This document shows, piece after piece, positions 8,135 to 16,824 of a DNA stretch of 64,000 nucleotides; position 1 is the stretch's first letter; every line of letters starts with the position of its first letter. The notes below the pieces were generated by a model that was not told where the DNA came from, made no database searches, and saw nothing but the letters and a program-made list of their open reading frames with translations. Position numbers and translations under genes: made by a program. The stretch is from Arthrobacter sp. D5-1 (GTDB lineage Bacteria > Actinomycetota > Actinomycetes > Actinomycetales > Micrococcaceae), in NCBI RefSeq assembly GCF_017357425.1, contig NZ_CP014571.1:2914001-2978000 (forward strand), given 5' to 3'.

Positions 8135-9109
8135 ATGACCGTCGCGGCTGATACGGGCCCCGCAACCGTGGAAACCATCGTGGCGGAGTCGTTCCAGGAG
8201 TGGAGCAAGGCAATCTCCACCTCATTCGTGCCCTTGTTGGCGACGGGTCCCACCAATTCGTCCTTCCAAGGCTCAACCTTCCACGGCACTATGCGTGCAC
8301 GCGTGCTGGGGCAGATCTCCGTGGTGGAGGTTACCGCCGGACCCCATACCGTCCAGCGCACACCCGAGCTGATTGCCAGGTCCACGGGCCGCTTCTTCAA
8401 ACTCAGCATCCAGCTCGCTGGATCGGGCCGCCTGGTTCAGGACGAACGCGAGGCCGTGCTGCACCCGGGTGATCTCTCCATTTATGACACCTCCCGCCCT
8501 TATCAATTGACGTTCGACGACGACTTCCGCACCTTGGTGCTGATGTTCCCGCACGTTTTGCTGGACCTGCCGGCCGAGGCCATGGGCCATGTCACTGCCT
8601 TGCGCATTCCGGGCGATGAGGGCCTAGGCCAACTCATCAGCCCCTTCCTGGTAAGACTGGCCGACAATCTTGAAGCCCTGTCGGGCACCAATGGTCTCCG
8701 GCTGGTGCATAACGCGCTGGACCTCGTGACCACACTCTTCAATGGCGAGCTTGACCAGCTGATCGAGACCGGACGGGATCCGCATCTGCTGCTGCTGGGG
8801 CGTATCCACGACTACATCGAGGCGAACCTCGGTGATCCCGAACTCTCGCCCGGAACCATTGCCGCTGCCCATTACATCTCGACCCGGCACTTGCACGATC
8901 TCTTCCAGGAAATCGGTACCACCGTGGCCTCTTCCATCCGGCAACGGCGGCTCGAACGGTGCCGGCGCGACCTGAGGGACCCTGTGCTGACCGATCGCCC
9001 CGTCACCGCCATCGCAGCACGGTGGGGGTTTACCGACGCCGCCCATTTCAGCCGCATCTTCCGGGCAGCCTTCGGGAACTCCCCCACCGGCTACCGCAAC
9101 AGCCACTGA
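8135..9109 (+). CDS. AraC-family transcriptional regulator
   Basis: A 324-residue regulator. The N-terminal part (about residues 30-200) resembles the AraC-binding-like sensor domain, with the cupin-type turn LHPGDLSIYDTSRPY. The C-terminal 100 residues hold the two helix-turn-helix units: ISTRHLHDLFQEIGTTVASSIRQRRLERCRRDL and VTAIAARWGFTDAAHFSRIFRAAFG (positions from about 235 to 315). ATG 8135 is preceded by GAAAGGGAG. It is divergent from the APC permease and convergent with the sulfatase operon, so control of the permease is the simplest reading. Confidence 0.9.
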   Translation: MTVAADTGPATVETIVAESFQEWSKAISTSFVPLLATGPTNSSFQGSTFHGTMRARVLGQISVVEVTAGPHTVQRTPELIARSTGRFFKLSIQLAGSGRLVQDEREAVLHPGDLSIYDTSRPYQLTFDDDFRTLVLMFPHVLLDLPAEAMGHVTALRIPGDEGLGQLISPFLVRLADNLEALSGTNGLRLVHNALDLVTTLFNGELDQLIETGRDPHLLLLGRIHDYIEANLGDPELSPGTIAAAHYISTRHLHDLFQEIGTTVASSIRQRRLERCRRDLRDPVLTDRPVTAIAARWGFTDAAHFSRIFRAAFGNSPTGYRNSH

Positions 9110-9140
9110 CGGCCGCTGGACCCACAACCCACCGGCCGTC
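9108..9140. terminator. Weak hairpin between AraC and sulfatase genes
   Basis: GACGGCCG (9108-9115) pairs with CGGCCGTC (9133-9140) across a 17-nt loop. There is no T run, so it is only a possible convergent terminator. Confidence 0.25.
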
Positions 9141-9173
9141 GTCGAACTTACAACCAAGCCGACCGAATGTCCG

Positions 9174-10783
9174 CTAAGCAGCCGCCGTCGGGGCCGTGCC
9201 CTGGTCCGTGAGGGCTGCCATCTCTTCGAGCATGGTTCGCAAAAGCCGCTCTTCCAATCCGGCATAAGCAGGATTGCCCGCGCGGTTCAACAGCTCCCCG
9301 GGGTCTTCACGGTGATCGTACAGTTCTGTCATCCCGGTGCCGAAGTAGCGGGTCAGCCTGCCCTCAGCGGTGATGACCGTCCGCATACGGACAGGTCCCG
9401 GCAGTCCGTCCAAGCCAAATGGTTGTTCTTCCTCCACCAGGAGCGACTCCCGATGATGGTCGGTGCCCCCCTGAAGAAGGGGCACAAGCGAGCGTCCCTG
9501 TATTCCGCGGTACCCCTTGGAGCCAGTGAGCTCAAGAAGCGTGGGGGCCAAGTCCGTGCTGGAAACCAAGGCCCTGCTTCGCCGCGGGGAGGTCCCCGGA
9601 AGGTACACCACCAAGGGAACATTGGTCACGGCGCGGTAGTGGACAAAATGCTTGAGCATGAGGCCGTGGTCCCCAAAGAGATCTCCATGATCGCTGGTAA
9701 ACACCACAATGGTGTCCTCCGCCAGTCCTTGGCGGTCCAGCTCATCCAGGATCCTTCCAATGTGCTCATCCATCATGGAGATCAATCCGTACTGAGCGGC
9801 CGCCGCGAACCTGTACTGTTCCTCCGAAGCCGCCCACGTCATGGTGGGATCCGCGTTGGGCTCACCGCGGCGCTCCACCATTTTCCTGATGTGGTCCGGC
9901 GAGGCAGCGTGGTCCTGTTCGAAGCCGGGCGGGAGCGGCAGGTCCTCCGGTTTATAAAGGTCTGAATAGCCTGCCGGGGGCGAGAACGGGTGATGGGGGT
10001 CCGGGAAGGACACGAACATGAAGAACGGCTGGTCCTGGCCGGCAGCATCCTTCAGGTGCTCGATGGCTTTCTCGCTCACATAGCTGGTGGGGTGCACGTC
10101 AGCCGGGACAGCCGTCTGGTACACCTGATCCCACCCGACGTACGTCCTGGACGAATTTCCCGGACCTCCCACTGTTTCGGGATCAACGCCGCGTTCCCGG
10201 GCCCAATGCACATAATGGCCGCCGGGTCGGTCCCCATGGCCGATCACAAGGTCCACGTGCTGGTATCCGTAGTAGTCGGCGGGCAGTGCAATGAAACGGG
10301 CATCGTGAGCGTCGCGGTTCTCCCACTGATCCCACCCCGGGGCAAAACCCTGACGGCGGGCGTCACTGACGACGGCGTCCAACAACATGGGGTCGGTGGC
10401 CCGGATCTCCTCGGCCTGGTGCGGTTCAAACTCCCAGCCCATGTTTTGGTGGTGCAGCTTCCCCACGCCCACGGTGCGGTAACCACCTGCCCCAAGGATC
10501 CGGGAACAGTCCGGGTCAGTGGATCAAGGGTGATGCCGTTGCAGCGGGTCCCGTGCGCAGAGGGCCACCTGCCGGTCATCAGGCTGGCACGGTTAGGCAT
10601 GCATGTAGGGTTGGCCACCGTCGCATTCTCGAAAACGACGCTCTTGGCTGCGAGTGCATCCAGGTGTGGCGTCTTGACAGTGGCATTCCCCGCAAAACCC
10701 AGGTGGTCGGCCCGGAGCTGGTCCGCAATGATAAACAGGACATTGGGCCGGCGGTTGGCGGCTGTGAGCTGCCGGCCCGTCAT
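9174..10783 (-). pseudogene. Type I sulfatase, interrupted by a frameshift
   Basis: This is a formylglycine-dependent sulfatase of about 536 residues that would hydrolyse a sulfate ester or related bond. The first frame (start 10783) gives RRPNVLFIIADQLRADHLG and the active-site CMPNR, with Cys61 as the formylglycine precursor. After DPLTRTVP the frame is lost. The remaining 430 codons, from about 10500 down to 9174, are in another frame and continue exactly where homology resumes (RILGAGGYRTVGVGKLHH). Adding one C to the CCC run at 10502-10504 restores a full-length protein. It could be a true pseudogene or a sequencing error. The start overlaps the ABC ATPase stop by 4 nt, making it the last gene of the operon. 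Confidence 0.85.
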
Positions 10784-11634
10784 GCGGGCCTCTTAATGAG
10801 GGACAGCACTTCGGTTCGCTGCCGGGCAAAGTCCGGCAAGGAACGCGTAGTGATTTGATCGCGTGGTGCCGGCAGGTCCACCTCCACCACCTTGAGGACG
10901 CGGGCGGGTCGGGAGCCGAGGACCACTACGCGATCCGCGAGGTAGACAGCTTCGTCGATGTCGTGGGTGACCACCAAAATAGTCATGTTGAAGTCCTTCC
11001 GGATCTTCAAGCACAGGTCCTCCAGGTCAAAGCGGGTCTGCGCGTCCACCGAGGCGAACGGCTCGTCCATGATGAGGATCTCCGGCCGATACGCCAAGGC
11101 CCGTGCGATCGCCACGCGTTGCTGCATGCCGCCGGACAACTGCCAAGGGTACTGGTTGTCGGCATGGGACAGGCCGACGGCGGCCAGCGCGCTGTCGCAG
11201 CGCTCCTTGAGTTCCGTTGCGGGCAGCTTGAGGTGCCGCAGGGGAAGGACCAGGTTCTTCCGAACTGTGAGCCATGGCATGAGCGAGCGGTTGTAGTCCT
11301 GGAAGACCAAGGCCATCTCCGGAGGCGGGCCGCTGATGGTTCGCCCATCAATTGCTGCCCGTCCGCTGCTGGCCGGGTGAAGCCCGGCCAGGCATTTCAG
11401 GAGTGTCGTCTTTCCGACCCCTGACGGACCGACGATGCAGACAACCTCGCCGGCATTCACTGTGAAGGTGAGGTCTTCGATGACTGTGTGTGACTTATCG
11501 CCACTGCCATATGTCTTGGCGAGATGCGCCACGTCCAGCCGCGGTGTGGTCGCACTGATGCGGGTCTCTGGTTGCTGTGCCATGGTGGACTTTCTGTTGG
11601 GGGTAGGAAGAATCGGGGCGTGCCGGGAGCTCAT
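10780..11634 (-). CDS. ABC transporter ATP-binding protein (nitrate/sulfonate/taurine type)
   Basis: A 284-residue ATPase. The Walker A is GPSGVGKTT (residues 69-77), the signature is LSGGMQQR, and the Walker B is ILIMDEPFASVD, with the H-loop in VVTHDIDEA. It belongs to the SsuB/TauB/NrtD group and energises import through the two permeases encoded upstream. The start at 11634 overlaps the permease stop as ATGA; an in-frame ATG at 11583 is a possible shorter start because the first 17 residues are not conserved. The downstream sulfatase and upstream amidohydrolase suggest an organosulfur or acylated organic substrate, which is inference. Confidence 0.92.
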   Translation of the reverse strand: MSSRHAPILPTPNRKSTMAQQPETRISATTPRLDVAHLAKTYGSGDKSHTVIEDLTFTVNAGEVVCIVGPSGVGKTTLLKCLAGLHPASSGRAAIDGRTISGPPPEMALVFQDYNRSLMPWLTVRKNLVLPLRHLKLPATELKERCDSALAAVGLSHADNQYPWQLSGGMQQRVAIARALAYRPEILIMDEPFASVDAQTRFDLEDLCLKIRKDFNMTILVVTHDIDEAVYLADRVVVLGSRPARVLKVVEVDLPAPRDQITTRSLPDFARQRTEVLSLIKRPA

Positions 11635-12410
11635 GCGGCATGCGCCAATCGACGGGAACCGATGTACCAGGACAAAACCTTGCGCTTAAGAAGGGTGAAC
11701 AGGATGTTGACCAGGAATCCGATAACACCCAGAAGCAGGATGCCCGCCCACATATCAGCGGTCATGAAGCTCTGCTGCGCCAGCAAGGTCATGGCTCCGA
11801 TTCCCTGCGAACTGCCCAGCATTTCGCTGGCGATCATGACGATGAAGGCCACCTGGAGGCTCACTTGCAACCCTGAGAAAATCTGGGGCATCGCCGCCGG
11901 CAGGATGACATTGAACACCCGTTCCTTTCGGCTCAGCCGGTAAACCCTGGCAACGTCCAAGAGGTCGTTGCTGACGCTCCGGATGCCGTCCACAGTGGCG
12001 ATCATGGTGGGAAACAATGCCGCCAGGGCAATGCTGGTGACGCGCATTTGGGTACCGAAGCCGATAAGGGAGATGAAGATCGGTACCAGCGCCACCGGAG
12101 GAATACCGCGGAGGAAATGGATCAACGGATCAATCATCCACCGGACCGGCGGGACCAGCGCGGTGACGAACCCCACCGCGACCCCTGCCACCGCTGCGAT
12201 GGCGAAGCCCAGGAACAGGTTGCCCAGGCTGAGCAGGACATCGGACTGGAAGTGGTCAAACAGCCACAGCTCCTGGAAGCGGATAAGGATGGTTTCCAAC
12301 GGAGGGAAGAACGGATCAGTGGAGTTGGCGGAAAGGAACCACCACGCTGCCAACAACAGAACAGGCGCGACGGCGCCGATCACCCAATTTCGCAGTGCGA
12401 CGTTTCTCAT
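11631..12410 (-). CDS. ABC transporter permease (SsuC/TauC type)
   Basis: A 259-residue inner-membrane permease with about six helices. The binding-protein-dependent transport signature is visible around LDVARVYRLSRKERVFNVILPAAMPQ, which contacts the ATPase. The sequence FLRGIPPVALVPIFISLIGFG is typical of the nitrate/sulfonate/taurine subfamily. It overlaps the neighbouring permease gene by 1 nt and the ATPase gene by 4 nt. Two non-identical permease genes imply a heterodimeric channel. Confidence 0.92.
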   Translation of the reverse strand: MRNVALRNWVIGAVAPVLLLAAWWFLSANSTDPFFPPLETILIRFQELWLFDHFQSDVLLSLGNLFLGFAIAAVAGVAVGFVTALVPPVRWMIDPLIHFLRGIPPVALVPIFISLIGFGTQMRVTSIALAALFPTMIATVDGIRSVSNDLLDVARVYRLSRKERVFNVILPAAMPQIFSGLQVSLQVAFIVMIASEMLGSSQGIGAMTLLAQQSFMTADMWAGILLLGVIGFLVNILFTLLKRKVLSWYIGSRRLAHAA

Positions 12411-13183
12411 CAGGACACCACTTCCCGGTAGGACTCATGCCAGTGCAGGACCCGGCGCTCGGCCAGCCGGGTAGCACCTTGGAACAACAGACCCAGGACG
12501 CCGAGGACGATCACCAATCCGTAGAGACTGGCGTAGTCACCTGCCGCTTGCGCCTGGTAGATGCTTTGACCCAGGCCCGGGCCACCACCAAGGAGGCCTG
12601 CCACCACCGTGACCACCAGGGCGGCAGGAGCTGCCACCCGCATGGCTGTGCCGATGTAAGGCATGGCACTGGGTAAAACCACCCGTGCCAGAATTTCTCC
12701 CTCGCCCATACCGTAGGAACGGGCCGTATCCTTCGCCACGGGATCAGTCCCCTGCACACCATCCACGGTCTGCATGACGATAGGCAGCAAGCACCCGAAA
12801 ACCACCAGGAAGAGCGCCATCTCAGCAGTTGGACCAAGCACCAGCACGGCAAGAGGAAGGATAACGATCGGCGGGACCGGCTTCAGGAATTCCAAGACAG
12901 CCAAGGTGGCATACCGGACGGATTCGAAGCTGCCTATCAGCAACCCGAGCGCTACGCCCGCAAAAGCCGCTACAGCCAGCGCGAGCAATGCGATGCCGAT
13001 GGTGGCGGCGACGGCGGACCAGAAACTGCCCGTACCCACAATGGTCGCCAGCACAGCGAACACGGCAGTGGCCGACGGCAGGGCGTTTCCTGCCACGTTG
13101 GCCGCAGCGAGAACCTGCCAAATGACGAAGGCTGCGGCGATGCCCAGTGCACTGAAGGCATAGGGGCGGATGGATGCTCTCAT
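12410..13183 (-). CDS. ABC transporter permease (SsuC/TauC type), second subunit
   Basis: A 257-residue permease with about six helices, paralogous to the next gene. FLKPVPPIVILPLAVLVLGP and the EAA-like loop AKDTARSYGMGEGEILARVVLPSAMPY are the family features. SsuABC and TauABC systems normally have one permease gene forming a homodimer, so two here suggest a heterodimer. It starts 26 nt after the binding-protein gene and is followed with a 1-nt overlap by the second permease. Confidence 0.92.
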   Translation of the reverse strand: MRASIRPYAFSALGIAAAFVIWQVLAAANVAGNALPSATAVFAVLATIVGTGSFWSAVAATIGIALLALAVAAFAGVALGLLIGSFESVRYATLAVLEFLKPVPPIVILPLAVLVLGPTAEMALFLVVFGCLLPIVMQTVDGVQGTDPVAKDTARSYGMGEGEILARVVLPSAMPYIGTAMRVAAPAALVVTVVAGLLGGGPGLGQSIYQAQAAGDYASLYGLVIVLGVLGLLFQGATRLAERRVLHWHESYREVVS

Positions 13184-13209
13184 GATGAATCTCCCATGTC
13201 GCTTCCGGC

Positions 13210-14205
13210 CTACTTTCCGAAAATTACGTCAGCCGGCAGCTTCACAGGTGCATTCAGGAAGCCAAGCTCGGCCAGGTTCTTGTTGGCGCGCTCGATGTCT
13301 TCGAGGCGCACCTCTTCAGGCCAGTAATTCACGGCACCGGATTTGACCACGTCCAGTGGAGTCTTGGTGATCTCGGCACTGAGCTGCTGTGCTTCATCGA
13401 TGTGGCCGTTGGCGTAGGCGTTGGCCTTGTAGATGGCGGCTTGAAAACCTTCCAGCGCCTTTTCCTTGGACTTCACCGTGTTTGCTCCCGCTACCCAGAG
13501 GCCAATTGCGCCCTGTTCAAAGAACTCGACGCCGGGCGAGGCCAGGAGCCTGTTGCCCTCCGAGGCGGCCTTGGACGTGAACGGGGCAACGAGCGAGGCG
13601 GCGTCGACCCGTCCGGAATTGAGTGACTGCAGTGCCGAGGACGGATCGAGGACCATCCAGTTCACCTTGGCGGGATCGCCGCCGTCGTCCTTGACGAGCT
13701 TGCTGACTGTGACCTCCAACTGTGCTTTACGCGCGGGGACGCTGACGCTCTTTCCTTCCAGGTCCTTGGGCCTGGTGATGGACGAGGCCTGCTGCACCAG
13801 GAGTCCTGTGTCGTCCACGCGGTTGAGGTCCGCCCCTTCGCTGGCACCGTCCTTGTAGCCGTCGGCTGCGGCGACGATTTTGAGCGGGACGTTCTGGCTC
13901 AGTGCATTCAGGAGTGGGATGGAGGGAGTGTAGGTGAGATCAAGCTGACCACTCTGGGCAGCCGCAATGCCGGCCGGTGGATTGGCAATGACAGAAATCT
14001 CGACGTTGAGACCCTGTTCCTTGAAGTAGCCTTTGTCAGCTGCAAGGCGGATACCGGCGTCCGAACCGATGCCGATGGTACCCACCTTCAGAGTGGTGGT
14101 CCCGTCGGCAGCGGGGGCGGCGGCCGGGTCCGGGCCGGCACCGCAGGCGGCCAACGACATGGACAAAACTGCGGCCAGGGCCAAGGGAAAAGTGCGTCGT
14201 CGCAT
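13210..14205 (-). CDS. ABC transporter substrate-binding lipoprotein (SsuA/NMT1-like)
   Basis: A 331-residue periplasmic-type binding protein anchored as a lipoprotein. The signal peptide MRRRTFPLALAAVLSMSLAA ends in the lipobox LAAC, followed by a Gly/Pro/Ala linker. The mature part starts with LKVGTIGIGSDAGIRLAADK and has the family feature PAGIAAAQSGQLDLTYTPSI. ATG 14205 follows AAGGAG at good spacing; the longer open frame upstream lacks a signal peptide. It captures the substrate for the two permeases. Ligands in this family include sulfonates, taurine, nitrate and pyrimidines, so specificity is open. Confidence 0.92.
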   Translation of the reverse strand: MRRRTFPLALAAVLSMSLAACGAGPDPAAAPAADGTTTLKVGTIGIGSDAGIRLAADKGYFKEQGLNVEISVIANPPAGIAAAQSGQLDLTYTPSIPLLNALSQNVPLKIVAAADGYKDGASEGADLNRVDDTGLLVQQASSITRPKDLEGKSVSVPARKAQLEVTVSKLVKDDGGDPAKVNWMVLDPSSALQSLNSGRVDAASLVAPFTSKAASEGNRLLASPGVEFFEQGAIGLWVAGANTVKSKEKALEGFQAAIYKANAYANGHIDEAQQLSAEITKTPLDVVKSGAVNYWPEEVRLEDIERANKNLAELGFLNAPVKLPADVIFGK

Positions 14206-14263
14206 GGTGCTCCTTGAATCACGAATGGTTGGAAGTGAATTGTCTAGCTGGTTGCTTGGTGGA

Positions 14264-15961
14264 CTAGGTTGCATGGTGGACCACACGGCCACCGCTCAGG
14301 GTGAGCCTGACCTCTGTATCGAGGAGCTTTTCAATGTCCTCGTCCTGCGGCCAGGGGTTGGACAGCAAGCACAAATCTGCTGTCATTGCAGGCATCAAAG
14401 CACCCTTGAAGTGCTCTGCGTGGTCCTGCCAAGCTGCATTGATGGTCATGGCAGCCAATGCCTGCAGCCCGGTAATCCGCTCGGCATCGCGCGGGTTGCC
14501 GGGCCGGGAACGGGTGGCCCGGCGGACGGCTGCCACCACCGTGCGCCGCCAATCGGTACTCGTGACGGGAGCATCCGAGGCAATATTGAAATGAACTCCT
14601 GCCCCCAATGCCGACTTCAGGGGCTGATGCCGGGAGAAGCGATCCTCCCCGAGAACCTGGCGCATTATGTCACCGGCCTCTTGGCGGATGAGGGGGTTGG
14701 TGCTGTATCCAATGCCGTGGGCAGCCATGGTGTGAAGAGTCCCGGAATCACCGAAGGCGCCATGGATGATGTAGTGGCGGTTCCCTGATGACATTGGACG
14801 CGCCGCGGGACCGTCAGATGCTGCGATGATTGCTTCAACGGCGGCGGCGGTGGCCGCGTCCCCTGTGGCATGGACCCCTGCTTGCAGCCCCGCGTCATTG
14901 ATCAGGCGAAGAATTTTGCGCAGTTCGGCAACCCTCTGCCCGTCGGTGGCTCCTTGGATCACCAGGCTGCCGTGCGTACACGCGCTGCCATACGGCTCAC
15001 TCATCCGCGCGGTGCCGCTGCGGGGAATTCCGTCCGCGAAGACCTTGACTCCCGCGATCCGCAACTGCTCCGGATCGATGCCGCGGTGGCGGTACGCATC
15101 GGCCAGTCCGCTGCGCAGGCCTGCCTCAACCGCCTGGGCATTGGCTCCCCCGGTTCCCGTGAAGAGCATCAAGACGTTGATTCTCAAGGTCAGTTCCTTC
15201 ACCGCGGCGAGGTCGCCCAGCAACTCCAATGCCGCCGTCGAACCGGCACCGTCCATGAGTCCTGCACTCGCCGGCCCCAGGCCGGGATCCGTGAGTGAAG
15301 TAATACCCAGCGAGTGCAATTGCTCCTGCAATGCCAACAGAGCCGGGCGCATGATGGAAGCCGGCACGGGCGGCATTGACCGCGACAGAAGTTCCATGGC
15401 TCCGTCCTGGAGCAGGCCCGTAGGGCTGCCGTCTGCCGCCCTCACGATCACACCGCCGTCAATATCCGGCGTTTCAGTAGTGATACCAGCCCTTCGCAGC
15501 GCCTCGCGGTTGGCCAGCAACTGATGCCCCGTGCTGTCGAAGGCCACAACGGGCGTGTCGCGCCGTGAATCGAGCAATAAGCCTTCTGCCGGGCCCAGAA
15601 GCGCCTCGTCCCAGCCATGGGCCCGGACCCAGCCGTCCTCCCCCGGCTGCGCATTTTCCACGACATCAACAACGGCCGCCCAGTCCGGCGCTACCGCCGG
15701 CTCCAGGCGCACATATCCAAAAGCGGCCATAGCCGCCGATACGAAGTGCAAGTGGGCATCGTTGATGCCCGGAATGACAGCCCCACCCGCAGCATCGATA
15801 ACGTGCGTCCCAGGGCCAATCAATTGGCCCACGTCGTGGCGGCCCAGCGCCGCAATGCGGCTGCCCTTCACGGCCACGGCATCACTCATGCGCTCTGGTT
15901 CCGCCACGTCCATGGTGTGGACCGAGGCATTCACGATCACCAAATCAGCGAAATCTTCCAT
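14264..15961 (-). CDS. Amidohydrolase family 3 (YtcJ-like) metal-dependent hydrolase
   Basis: A 565-residue amidohydrolase. Residues 1-60 form the beta-sandwich part, and PGINDAHLHF (His70, His72) is the first metal-binding pair. The insert-rich barrel follows, with GVKVFADG, GVHATGDAATAAAVEA and a late SDAPVTSTDWRRTVVAAVRR carrying the last metal aspartate. Relatives include exoenzyme-regulatory YtcJ and N-substituted formamide deformylase. It probably hydrolyses an amide or carbamate of the compound imported by the ABC system. As first gene of the operon it starts 250 nt from the divergent TetR gene. Confidence 0.88.
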   Translation of the reverse strand: MEDFADLVIVNASVHTMDVAEPERMSDAVAVKGSRIAALGRHDVGQLIGPGTHVIDAAGGAVIPGINDAHLHFVSAAMAAFGYVRLEPAVAPDWAAVVDVVENAQPGEDGWVRAHGWDEALLGPAEGLLLDSRRDTPVVAFDSTGHQLLANREALRRAGITTETPDIDGGVIVRAADGSPTGLLQDGAMELLSRSMPPVPASIMRPALLALQEQLHSLGITSLTDPGLGPASAGLMDGAGSTAALELLGDLAAVKELTLRINVLMLFTGTGGANAQAVEAGLRSGLADAYRHRGIDPEQLRIAGVKVFADGIPRSGTARMSEPYGSACTHGSLVIQGATDGQRVAELRKILRLINDAGLQAGVHATGDAATAAAVEAIIAASDGPAARPMSSGNRHYIIHGAFGDSGTLHTMAAHGIGYSTNPLIRQEAGDIMRQVLGEDRFSRHQPLKSALGAGVHFNIASDAPVTSTDWRRTVVAAVRRATRSRPGNPRDAERITGLQALAAMTINAAWQDHAEHFKGALMPAMTADLCLLSNPWPQDEDIEKLLDTEVRLTLSGGRVVHHAT

Positions 15962-16043
15962 CGGTTCTCCTCAAGTCACCGCATCGGAATGTGATGCAGA
16001 CAACGTTCTTGAAAGAAGTATGTCGCTTGACTGGGTCACTTGA

Positions 16044-16190
16044 CTAGGTTTTGGCGTAAAATTTCTTTCGGAGGACTTTTCCGCTCCCCGGCACGGCCAA
16101 AAGCTTGCTGCGGCGGATAGCGCCTACGATCGATGAGACCACTGGGTTGGTGAACCCGATCACAGGTGACCTAACACGCTCACCGGTGGC
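16044..16190 (-). pseudogene. Possible remnant of an AMP-dependent acyl-CoA ligase C-terminus
   Basis: On the minus strand a stretch ending in a TAG at 16044-16046 reads as GFTNPVVSSIVGAIRR and then VPGSGKVLRKKFYAKT. The GxGKVLRK pattern, about 25 residues after a GFxxP segment, is the layout of the C-terminal lid of acyl-CoA synthetases, where the lysine closes on the adenylate. Only about 45 codons are recognisable, and nothing similar continues upstream because the TetR gene begins there. It points toward the amidohydrolase operon. It may be a truncated gene end or chance. Confidence 0.3.
16144..16188. promoter_or_regulatory. Cluster of short dyads upstream of TetR
   Basis: Three small palindromes lie 25-70 nt before the TetR start: GGGTT-GGTG-AACCC (16144-16157), TCAC-AG-GTGA (16160-16169) and CACCGGTG (16181-16188). 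They are candidate operators for TetR in the divergent promoter region, by position only. Confidence 0.25.
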
Positions 16191-16212
16191 TGAATAAGAG
16201 GAAGGTGAATGG

Positions 16213-16824
16213 ATGGCCAGGGTTCCCGCCGAGGAAAGGCGGCTGCAGTTCGTCGAAGCCGCAGCAAGGGTGATCGCCCAGGATGGCCTCGCCTCCGCGA
16301 CGACACGGCGGATTGCCAGCGAAGCCGAAGCCCCGCTTGCAGCACTCCACTACTGTTTCCGCAACAAGGATGAACTCCTTGAAGAGGTGTACAACTTCCT
16401 CAGCCGGGACTACGCCAAGGCCTTGGAGCCAGTGAACGATCCCGGGATGGGACTGCGCCACATGGTGGGCGCCCACGCCAGGCGCATCTGGAGCCGCATG
16501 CTGGAAAATCCCCATGAGCAAGTCACCACGTTCGAACTGCTGCTCCGGCGCTTCCGGGTCGAAGCAGAGGACCAGCCCCAGGCCTTGCTCATGAACCGAT
16601 CAATGTACGACGGTTGGGTCAGCTCAACCCTGGAATTGTTCCGTGGAGCTGCTGAAGCCGCCGGTGAACCCGTCCCCGCCAACCTGGAGGACATCACCCG
16701 CTTGTTCATTTCGGGAATCGACGGCATCAGCATGCAGCATTTGGCTGACCCCGACGACGAACGGTCTGTGCGATTGGTTGAACTCATGGCAAAGTCGCTC
16801 GCCGGAGCGCTCGACTACGACTGA
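16213..16824 (+). CDS. TetR-family transcriptional regulator
   Basis: A 203-residue regulator. Residues 8-55 form the DNA-binding domain (FVEAAARVIAQDGLASATTR, then APLAALHYCFRNKDELLEEV), and the rest is a helical ligand-binding domain. ATG 16213 follows a GAGGAAGG ribosome-binding site. It is divergent from the amidohydrolase-ABC-sulfatase operon, the expected target. Its stop overlaps the end of the convergent MFS gene by 10 nt. Confidence 0.9.
   Translation: MARVPAEERRLQFVEAAARVIAQDGLASATTRRIASEAEAPLAALHYCFRNKDELLEEVYNFLSRDYAKALEPVNDPGMGLRHMVGAHARRIWSRMLENPHEQVTTFELLLRRFRVEAEDQPQALLMNRSMYDGWVSSTLELFRGAAEAAGEPVPANLEDITRLFISGIDGISMQHLADPDDERSVRLVELMAKSLAGALDYD

Noticed and set aside
7900..8409. 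N-terminal extension of the APC permease frame
   Set aside because: It runs into the divergent AraC gene, has no membrane or signal character, and a well-spaced AGGAG supports the start at 7899.
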